Positions 43,521 through 53,090 of a stretch of DNA of 64,000 nucleotides are shown here, one piece after another (the first letter of the stretch is position 1; every line of letters starts with the position of its first letter). The notes beneath the pieces were generated by a model. The model was not told where the DNA came from. It did not search any database and saw only the letters and a list, made by a program, of their open reading frames with translations. Location: contig VICG01000001.1 in assembly GCA_008692225.1 (NCBI GenBank), forward strand, positions 1,662,501 through 1,726,500, written 5' to 3'. The translations under genes and the position numbers were made by a program. The stretch comes from Monilinia fructicola (taxonomy: Eukaryota; Ascomycota; Leotiomycetes; Helotiales; Sclerotiniaceae).

Positions 43521-45750
43521 ATTAAGTCGACGATATCTGATTCCAAAAATAGCGTTTATGGTGCAACGACTAGAAAAAACATGCTTAGTGACTGCGAATT
43601 TTCTTTCTTCATATCCTTCCATGCCATCATATCCTTCAACATTAAAGAAACTTGAGCTGCGGGAGCTTCCAAGGTTCCTTACTAAGCCCTTATTCGTGTA
43701 TGCTATGGCCTTCCGGATTGTACGATCTACTTGTTTTCATCTCCGTTCTTTATCGTGGCCTCAGATAATTCTCACTTCCGTTTCTGATTTGAACGAGTTT
43801 TTGCCAAATTCATGTTCCTAAACTGGCTCTACCTAAAATCCTTAGATGCTTCGTCAGAAATATGGACGGTGTCGATCGAGTGGTGAGGATAGTACTTCTA
43901 AAACACGAATTCATTAGTATACCTGCGGTTCCTTGCTGATACATTGTCTCCATGGCATCAGATCTCTTTATCATATAGTGACCAGCAACTGCTTTGTTTG
44001 CAACAGTCAAATGAAGTTCGTATTCTGATGGAGTCGTAGCCATGACGCAGATGCTGTTCAGGATTTTGCTTCGAAAGAAGCACGGGCACTTTATAGCTTG
44101 AATTAGTTTTATTCAGCCATAGCTATTTGACTTATGCGACCTACCAGCAAATGAAATATAGAGTAGCGACGCCAAAGGTGTTTCTGTTGGGTTGAAGAAC
44201 ACCTCTTGCTCAGATGGCGCTCTAAATTTTTCTCAGCGTGTACAAACCAAAAGCGCAATTGATCTTGGAGCACTATGTTTAATGTGTTTATGCGAAGCTT
44301 GGGAAAGAGTAAATAAAGATGAGGAGAGGGAGCATTTGATCTCTTCGAAGAGGGTACATCAATGCTGGGAGCAACATTAAGCCATCAACGGCTTTTTGAG
44401 TTTCTGCCAATGTTTTTATTCTTTACTTTTTTTTGGAAATACCTTCCACACAAACTTTATGTCCTGAGGCCATCGAATATGCATCTGGATTCTAGGTTGA
44501 TGTCGACTATCATGATATTGATGGTACCATGTATGGACTGGAGACTTATGAAAGGTTTTTCAATTGGCTACACTCTTTGAAAGGACGGTCTCCGGACCTA
44601 TCCCAACTGGTGTATGGTCACAATGCATGATGTTTTTAGAGATGAAAGTAAAGAATCAGAGATATTTAGATGGCATTGGAAACACTTGCAGACATCGTTT
44701 CCATGAGATTCAGGCCGTTCCCGCTGTTATGTAGATTCAAAAGATGACAGTTTCGATCAAGGCTTTGAGCTGGCCAATTCTCTTTCCCGCATGTTTCCAA
44801 GAACCATCGAAAATGTACATCATTCCCCAAAGGCTTTAATCGAACCATCCTCGACACCTTGATAACAGACAACCCCACAGACTAAATCGTGTTATCCATC
44901 CCATCTGCTCCCGATAACATCCGCACCAAAGTACAAAGCATTCCCGATTCCCCCGTCCACGGGAGAGGAAGCTAGGTTCCCGAAACGGGGAACCGGACAG
45001 CGATAGCAGTGGACGAAGAACCGCTTGCGATACAGCGGACACCGGATTTCCCTCTCCATCTCCCCGCCCCCATCGCAAAGCCGCCGTCTGCATGCACCAC
45101 CCCGCCGCAGCACTTGCAAGGATCTCCCCACGCCGCTTCCCGACAGCGACCCGGGATTCGGAGCGCTCATCGATCAGTGGTGACCGCAGAGTCCAGGTGC
45201 CAGCATGTGCAGATGACACACCCAGGAGATCATATCTTCCCGCATGACGAGCGACGCCGTGCGAGGGATCATCTGCAGCGAGGGATCAGCTCTCATGGCG
45301 CTTGCCAGTTGGAGGGGAGATGCGGAAATTGAGGGGGAGAGTTCGAGGAGCAGGGCTGGTCGGGGTGGGGATTTATGCATGGCGCGTTCCAGTTGTGTCT
45401 TCGTGTCGGGTGGATGTTGGGCTGTGGATTCGCGGGGTGCTATGATGGGTGTTTTGCGTTGCGGTGAGTGACGGTCTGCGTCTCAGACTCTGCTCGCCAT
45501 CCTCCCTGCTTCGAGGAATCGTTCGGGGTTGTGTCGGGGATATTTTTGAACGGGTGTTCTGTGAGGGTTGGATGGTAGGCATCTTTTCTGTTGCATTGGA
45601 TGGTATCATGGCATTATGGGGACGGGTTGTATAGAGTATTACTGATAGTATCTACAATTATTCCAGCTCAATATATACAGAAAGAGTAATTTTTCCTCCG
45701 CTACTCTACCATCCACCATTCGCTTCCCAAGACACTTTTCAAGCAGAGTC
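43521..45750. other. Intergenic region with a GC-rich island
   Basis: About 2.2 kb. A minus-strand 77-codon ORF at 43810-44043 (MATTPSEYELHLTVANKAVA...) is mildly protein-like but short. From about 44880 to 45610 the sequence is clearly richer in G and C than the rest of the spacer, with open stretches in several frames and no recognisable domain. Confidence 0.45.
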
Positions 45751-46628
45751 TTAGACGCAGGTGCCAACAACACTAGCAGTGCTGTTCTTGATGTGCGAGT
45801 ACAATGGGTTGGAGGACCCAGCGCACAGAACTGCCTTCACAAATACACCCGCAACAAGGTTTGCTGCAACAGGTGAAGTGTGAGTGTGATCATTGGGGTA
45901 GTAGGTGTTCACAGTAGCAGCACCCAGCTTGGCATACTCATTTGCAAGATAAGTTCCGTGATCAATAAAGCTAGCCATGCTTCCGGCCTTTGCAACGACA
46001 CTCTTTCCATATGCGGTGAAACGAGGGGATGTATAACTGCAAGTTCCCGATTCGCACGTGTTGTCCGGAGTGGGCGAAGCGATGATGACATGGGCACCTT
46101 TGGCGATCATGAGATTGGTCGCGTTGGTGAGGTAGGTTGGGTAGGTTTGAACGATTGCACCGGTGACTGAAGTGCAGGTCTCGCTACCAGCTCCGTAGCA
46201 ATCGGAGCGGAGGTTGTCGGTGGTTGTGACACTTCCTCCATCGTTGTGTCCGAATTCGATAATGACGATATCTCCAGACTTGATGGTATTGATGACAGCA
46301 CCGAAACGATTTTCATTAGTGTAGGAGCGTGCTGAGCGACCGGCTTTCGCATCGTTGACGACGGGAATGCTGAGGGAGTATGGGAGATATACACCCCAAC
46401 CTGTGAAATATTAGTGATGAACGTCGGGGTCAAGACTTTGGCGGATCGTATGTACCTTGAGTTCCAGTTCCACCTCCGCCAAGGGCCATTGTGGAATCGC
46501 CACACATGTAGACTGTGGGAGAAGCGCTTGCAGCCGCGAGAGCTCTAGCGCTTAAACCAGCAAACAACGCTTGAAGCTGCTGCAGATGCAGCCAAGGTGG
46601 CCAAGACGAATCCAGATGTAGTCTTCAT
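45751..46628 (-). CDS. Secreted rhamnogalacturonan acetylesterase (SGNH/GDSL hydrolase, CE12 type)
   Basis: Removes acetyl groups from the rhamnogalacturonan I backbone of pectin outside the cell. Exons 46628-46456 and 46400-45751 with a 55-bp intron. The N-terminus is an Ala-rich signal peptide (MKTTSGFVLATLAASAAAS...). The mature part has block I YMCGDSTMALGGGG with the nucleophile Ser, the GRSARSY oxyanion region, block III IIEFGHNDGG with the Asn, and block V YPNDHTHTSP with catalytic Asp and His. Paired cysteines (DCYGAGSETC, DNTCESGTC) match the family. The frame is broken inside the signal peptide: the TT at 46571-46572 (AA on the coding strand) is one base too many. Without it, AAASALFAGLSARALAAASA leads straight into SPTVYMCGD. 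As written the chain ends after 24 or so residues. Confidence 0.9.
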
Positions 46629-47434
46629 GGTTTGTTTCTTGGATTATTTGATGCAAGATTTCGGTTCGGAAAATTAAAAGGATAACAGTGAAGCAAAGAA
46701 TTGCACGTGAAGTAGTACACAAAGTCGAAAAGAATGAATGTAACCTGTACACACTACAGAAAATGAACGAACAAATCCAAGAAAGATGAAGAGACAAAAC
46801 TCCGAAGATGATCGAGGAAGGGAAAAAGATGCTACGGCGTTCAAAGGTATATTATATCGCCGCCTACATGGAGAATTATATGTCCACCGGGAAAACTACC
46901 TAGTGGATGAAGGAACAATAGTTCAAACTTCCATGCACATGTGGATGGCATTGTATGCATGAAAGTTACCATCCCTACCTCTCCGTCGTCCCCGTCGGCA
47001 AACGAATATGCTTCTCTGCCGAATCTGGCCCAGATATTTCTATTTCACAATATCTTTCCCCCTCATTGGATACGTTCCTCGCAAACATTCTCGAAACGTA
47101 GTTAAATACCCGAAAGTAAGATCTCATCCATAGCTTGACGAACAAGCTCACCAAAGAAACGGCGTATCACTTTGACCATGTGGGTTTTGTATAGAACGAG
47201 ATGCGATGGATTTTGATAGTGGATGAAACTTAAATTGTGAAGAATAGATTAATCGAAGGATCTTTATTATTCAGGGGCCGGCGCTTACTTGAAAGGGAAA
47301 CTTCACTAGCCCGGACCACTTATTACAGTATTACCCCAGTGGAGATTGAAGACTTTCTTGCATAACCTAACAGAGCCTCAGGCATCCATCATCTTACCTA
47401 GGTAATCTTTTTGAACACCGATATCGCATTCGAA

Positions 47435-47536
47435 GGTATCATTCATTCAAAGGTATCATTCATTCAAAGGTATCATTCATTCAAAGGTATCATTCATTCA
47501 AAGGTATCATTCATTCAAAGGTATCATTCATTCAAA
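47435..47536. repeat. 17-bp tandem repeat, six copies
   Basis: GGTATCATTCATTCAAA is repeated six times with no spacers and a partial seventh copy. Direct tandem repetition without spacers rules out a CRISPR array. Confidence 0.95.
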
Positions 47537-48783
47537 GGTATTTCCACATACCTAGGTATAACCGACGTTAACACTTCAGAGAACAGGAGTATCCTCTATT
47601 CATGCCGCTGCTGAGGATGATGTACAGAGTAATTAGATGCTTAATACTGACAACAAGTATTTGTGTGTTAAGCTCAAGATAAATAAATCTACAGTATTAC
47701 ATTAACCTTACGCCTCAAAAATGAACAACTATAGCTGGAACTAATCATAAGGAGTTAGGACTATAGGTACTAGGTAGCTAGAACTATAATTAGTTGAATG
47801 GCCTCGAATACCTCAATCTCATCCTCCCGAGGTCCCCCTTTATTCCCTTCCAACAATGGCTTTCAGATACTGCCCAGGTGCATTTTTTCATCTGATTCAG
47901 TGTACTTGGTTAACGTTGTTACAATAACCTTAATTGATCCCGTTAATGTGGATCAATGCCATCTGAAGTTCTTTACCCGTTCTCCCTCTTGAGTCTTGCC
48001 GGCAAGCCTGGTAAAGATCTAGACCGCTGGGATATCAGAAATTAGATCCTCCTAGTGACCTAGTCAGGTCTATTTTTTTGCTTTTGCTTTTGCTGTACTG
48101 TACGGAGTATAACCTTACTAAGGTTGCCGCAGTTGTTCCAACCGACACTAGGAAATATGGGAAATTCAGGTTCATCCGATTTCCATCATTCCAGATTGAG
48201 TATCCTCAAATGTCCATGGATCCAGGAATCACCTCAAAAATATAATAGGATACCGCAGAATATAAGAAAAACTACCTAGGTAGTTCCATCCACGGCCAAG
48301 ATTGAGCAAGTGTCAAGATGCCAGCCAGTTTAAGACGAACTTTTCTTTCTCCCTTGGTTCTGTCATGATCATTCCAGTCCAATCAACCGACCTCCTCGAG
48401 AGGACAGAAGGCATCATAGTGTCTCCTACTGATTCCTGGTAGCTTCCAGTACACCGGTAGTTATAATAAAACATACACGTATATAAAAGCGCTGAAGGTT
48501 ATTGGCAGAAGGGATTTTGCTAGAAGCTCGTCAACATGTTATGTCACAACTCTCTAGTGGACAACGTTTCTCAAATTGAGAATTAATCGACTATCATATA
48601 TGTACCGTTCCGCCCCTAGAATACCTTTTTGAAGCAGATATACGCTCAATCTCCCTTTTTCAATACGCCTCGAAAGACCTGTCATTGTTAGCTCCTTCAT
48701 CAATCATAACCAAATAGCCATCTCAACATGGAAATTCTTTTAGTACCATAAAGTTAACAAACAAACATGAAGCTCGTTTCATA

Positions 48784-49216
48784 TCACTCTTGTCCTAGTC
48801 TTGTAAAGTCCCATACTTGAGTCCATTCCGTATCCCACTGATCCCATATATTATCCTTATGCCAGTGTTTGAAGATTACAAACATTATTCTCTTATCAAC
48901 CAAACGTCGTGACCTTGGCCCCGTAAACTCCCTGAATCTAACTAGCAGATCAAGGTGATCGAAGTCCAAAAGGTGAATCCACGCGAAGATAGCCAACCTT
49001 GCTGACGTTCTTCCTCTGTGCAAGCTTCGAAAACTATTCATGAAAGTTATATATGTCCGCGGTTGGGTAGCTTGCAAGGCGTTCTGTCATTTTGCAATTC
49101 AGCATGAACTCCAAGAATAAGAGTGAAATTTGAGTCCTATGGTAGGAGTCGCGTACCCTAACAAACTCCGCATAGGCTATAGCCTTCTTCTTTTTCAATT
49201 GTCGGGGTTTCATCAT
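48784..49216 (-). pseudogene. Coding-like stretch of an unrecognised protein
   Basis: Two minus-strand pieces in adjacent frames: MMKPRQLKKKKAIAYAEFVR to ADIYNFHE (49216-49034), and SFRSLHRGRTSARLAIFAWI to HKDNIWDQWDTEWTQVWDF (about 49040-48784). The second looks globular, with spaced Trp, His and Arg residues. The pieces may be exons with an unseen splice or a broken gene. No family recognised. Confidence 0.3.
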
Positions 49217-49764
49217 AACTGTGGGGGCTGCAGTTGTTCTAATACATGTAAGAAGGCCTTGCAGACTAGATTCGAAGATGATTGGTATTAGCCAGGGATA
49301 TGATTTCTATCCTCGGGTACTGGCTAAGTGGCTACAATTCTTACGGTTGAGAGAACTTACATTTTCTTCTGAAAGACGAATACGAGATTAGACGTGATCA
49401 AGAGCAAACGGACTCAACAGTCTCTTTCTTCCGCAACTTGACTGCAAGGAGTCTGCTTTTCTGAAGAGTGTTGGTGGTTGAGAGTGACACTATGGTTAAT
49501 GCAAGAAAGAAGAAGATGCTGTTAAAATTAGAGTTCTTTCAGATATCTGTGTGACGAATCGAATGAGGATTAAGTGCAATCTAGGTAGGCTGGAGGCTGA
49601 GAAAAGAATATTGATTCTAAGCAAAGAACAGTAGACGCTGATACATGGATAAACAAGACCAGGTAGACAAAAGTCTGTCAACCTGGTTAAATCAATGAAA
49701 GTGATTAAGGATGAAAATGGGCAGCAATGCTACTGGTTTTACAGTCTTGAATGATGTTTTGTAT

Positions 49765-49990
49765 GGTTTTGTTTTGTTTTGTTTTGTTTTGTTCTGTCTT
49801 GTCTTGTTGTTGATGTAAAGACATAGGTAAAGGGTAGTACTTTTTGGAAAAGGTCAAGTTTATCTCATAGGAAAGGGAAAGTGCAAACATGGATGGATGG
49901 ATGGATGGATGGATGAACAAGGCATCCATAACAAGGCATCCATCCATATCATAGAAGTTTATATCACATCCATCCATCCATCCATCCGTC
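49765..49990. repeat. Cluster of simple repeats: (TTTTG)n, (GGAT)n and (CATC)n
   Basis: TTTTG pentamers at 49765-49790, GGAT tetramers at 49890-49914 and the complementary ATCC/CATC tetramers at 49937-49947 and 49967-49987. The GGAT and ATCC tracts face each other and could pair. Confidence 0.85.
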
Positions 49991-50749
49991 TGTCCGTCCT
50001 TATGGCTGGCAGTGAGAAACCACGATTACCTAATCAAAGCTAGAGAAAAAGCACCTCGGTATTCACTTTGTATGGCTACTAGCTATAGGTAATATAAAAT
50101 AAGTCTTCCCATATCCAATACCAATGAAAACTTGATGTAGTTCGGATGGAATAAGAGACACTTCCGAATCTTGCCGAGATTGTTTTGATTTTTTAAATGA
50201 CCTCGGAAGGTACAGCTTTCTCTTTTCTAGTGTCGGGATACAGGAATTCTACTTAAAAGGAGACCAAATTTCACAATCTCAACACCTCTTCTATCACAAG
50301 TCTTCAAAATATCATCCTCGAGAGCTTGACATGATATCCTGCCAAAGTAGTTGGATAAGAAAAGAAACTCTGGACCAGAGGTTTCGATGTTGTATGTACC
50401 TTTCTCCGCAACCCATCTATTTGATCAGTTCAACAGTATGTATTCAAGTACTAACAGATCGCACTCCAAGCCTTTATGGCGCTTTTAGACCTCATCCTAC
50501 AAACTGCCATGGGTCACTAACTCGCTATTGATGAAGAGGCTGGAAAGGAAGCTCAGAGTGTGGTTGAAAACTTGGCTTCAAGACAACTTGGTTAGTTTCC
50601 GGTTCTTTCTCATTATTATCACAATTCATCTTAACTGTTCCTACACTTGCCATACAATCTGAATATGTTTGGGTATCCCAAGCCACAGAACGATACATCT
50701 ATTTCTACTTTATTGGTTATATTGAGAAAATTAGATCGTCAGATCATAC

Positions 50750-51490
50750 TATTTGAGGTTCAATTGTCGACCAAGCACAATTGAAGAATTAGCTAACTTC
50801 CTCGTATTCAGAATCAACTCTGCAAACGCAAGAGATCCGTCTGGGGCTGAAGGCCGCCAAAAAACGATGATGTTGTACTCCTGCGAACAAACCGACAATT
50901 GCTCTCGTCTTTTTCAACTTCAAGTCACCCTTCGCCCACGTGCTGGCTGCACATTTGAACAGCTCGAGTCCGCAGCGCCATATATTGTAATTGCAGAGAA
51001 CTTCTTGCAATGTACTTTTTCACAAGGCGTCTACTGCGTGATGACATGACTCTAGTTGGTCATCGATCAAGATTCTTGACGTCTCGACTCTGAGCCGTAT
51101 TCTGCCTTGGACGCGAGGAATACTGTTTTTACAAAGACCAAGAATGTTCTCATCAAAATCTATGTCAACAAGAGCTCTCGCAAGGTAAGATTATATGCTT
51201 TCCTTTTCTATCAAGCTGATCTGCTGTCAGTACTAACCTATCTTTAGATTGGTTGGCTGGACCTTCTACATCCCCTCGAGTCTGATTCAAGTTCAGTGCT
51301 AGATGATGATTTCACAATACACAAAGGGATGTTCGACAATAGCTGGAAATCAAAGCCCTGGTCATATAAGTTCATTCACATATTTGTTTCAATCTATCAC
51401 CAAGATAGACGACTTAACTATAAATATTCGATCTGATCTTCGGCGATCTCCTCGTCCCCGTCAGCAAACTCATCTAGGCTTCCTAAGATG
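50750..51490 (+). pseudogene. Coding-like remnant, unrecognised
   Basis: Plus-strand protein-like fragments without a continuous frame: NCRPSTIEELANFLVFRINS (50757 on), IGWLDLLHPLESDSSS with FDNSWKSKPWSYKFIHIFVS (about 51240-51400), and RRSPRPRQQTHLGFLR (to 51491). Intron-like borders occur near 51186 (GTAAGA) and 51247 (TTTAG). No family assigned. Confidence 0.3.
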
Positions 51491-51989
51491 AAGGCATTGC
51501 GAAGATTCATAATGCTTCTTGAGCCTTAACCTCCAGAGACGCCAGCTTTGCGCAAGGGTGGTGGTGGCAGAAGAACGTAAGTATTCCAGATCCATTGTAT
51601 TATATTGTACCATTATTGCATTCTTCTTGTACTGCCACTACATTACTGCTTTGCTCATCATACTATTTTTGTCAAATCTTAAGCATCTTGCATGAGGAGA
51701 AAAGATGGCGCTGGATATCATAGTCGAGAGCAGTAATTGGAGCACTCTGCCGTTGTCACCGTCACTGCTACTAAGACAGAAGATATGAGCTCGGTGGAGT
51801 CGGTTGAGGAGTATAGACTGCTGAAGTTGATGGTGGGAAGTTGGTGAATGGGGAGAGCATGCTGCAAGACAACAAGCAATTGAAGCTCAAGCGCGCTCGA
51901 TACAGCCCCAGAGATCAGGACACAGCGTCTCACAACGCCTAATCCTCAGTATCAGCATGGCTCTCCCCAAAGAAGGGTTCGACTGGATG

Positions 51990-52130
51990 GATACTCGTGA
52001 AAGCAATTCCTGCTGTTGGCATGACTTGGGGATCCTTGAGGCATCATTTACATCCTACATCCGGAGGCATCCGGATGAATTTCACTACTGTCCAGCTCCG
52101 GACTGTAGGAGCATATATGCGAAGAGGAGA
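51990..52130 (+). pseudogene. Broken inverted copy of part of the RBR ubiquitin ligase gene
   Basis: From 52028 to 52120 the plus strand codes for GILEASFTSYIRRHPDEFHY and CPAPDCRSIY. This almost equals GILEGSFTSYVRRHPNEFHY and CPAPDCRNIY of the RBR gene, whose matching DNA lies on the opposite strand at about 53508-53594. Similarity fades outside this core; a weak TCAEY-like trace appears near 52287. No functional frame surrounds it, so it is a dead partial duplicate. Confidence 0.8.
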
Positions 52131-53090
52131 AAATGCAGAGGAATGCGATGCATGGGAGACAACCAAACGGGAACGATCCAGCATCTTCTTACAATTCTAT
52201 TTTTGTTGTGTTCTGTACTATATTGTATCATGTTGTATTTCTATTAGCGGGGGTAGTGATAGTGCTGTGCAGTGGAAGTACTTGTGCGGAATATATGGGG
52301 TATTGTAGAATAGAATAGAGTATCAACACCTCCAATCAAACCAAAGATAAAAAATCAGTGACAGCCGGAGGAAAATGTAAGTACATTTCGCTCCCAATAA
52401 CAATAACGAAAATCATCCGCCGTGATCCTTCCGGCTCTCCCACACTGGTAGTCAATCAGTCCCCTCCAACTCTCATGTAAGATTGCTTGCTACCAAGTGG
52501 GCAGTTGTGCTACTGCACCAAGATTCGAGCCGGACCGCAAGCTCAATTGCAAGGACTTGAATAATACACTCCTTTTTCTACACGCATGTAAAGATCAAGT
52601 CATTTTCTCAACACGTCAAGCTTGACCCCGGGGCGCTCAGGTGTCCAAGTAGATACCTTATGCTTCGGTCACACGATAGAAAAACTGTGTGGCACGCATG
52701 ATGCTCCAGCGGTTGAAGGGCGTTGCAAGCCATCAACGTACTTTGGCTATTGCATCTTTTTGTTGAGTCATGAGCACCTGGTGGCTTTGACGCACATTAG
52801 TTTCTCGTGTCGTATCATTTAAAACAAAGCTCAAGACGCACACATTGTCCTGATCACCATCAAAATCAAAAATTTCATTCACTATATTATATGACTTTGA
52901 GTTTGTTATTTCAGTTTGTGATGCTTCCTGGTGGTATTGTGAGGTAGATAGTCATTCACCCATGATCATCAAGGCGAGCTGAATGGCAAAAGATATCACC
53001 GCCAATTTCTGCGACCTTGGGCTGAATAGACCAAAACATGAGCTTATGCAAAACCCAGAATTTAACAACGAACCCAGGAAACTCTCCAAA
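52131..53090. other. Intergenic region between the broken copy and the RBR gene
   Basis: About 960 bp, AT-rich; contains the 3' flank of the RBR gene. No other feature seen. Confidence 0.4.

Larger units (their letters stand above)
46629..51950. other. Gene-poor region with tandem repeats
   Basis: About 5.3 kb. It holds a 17-bp tandem repeat (47435-47536), TTTTG, GGAT and CATC microsatellites (49765-49990), and coding-like pieces near 48784-49216 (minus) and 50750-51490 (plus) that have no intact frame. Several TACCTAGGTA palindromes occur (47395, 47550, 48272). Confidence 0.5.

Noticed and set aside
45174..45609. Minus-strand ORFs in the GC-rich island
   Set aside because: Pro/Arg/Ser-rich readings typical of GC-rich non-coding DNA; no start/splice or domain support.
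47435..47536. CRISPR-like array
   Set aside because: Tandem copies without spacers in a eukaryotic genome.
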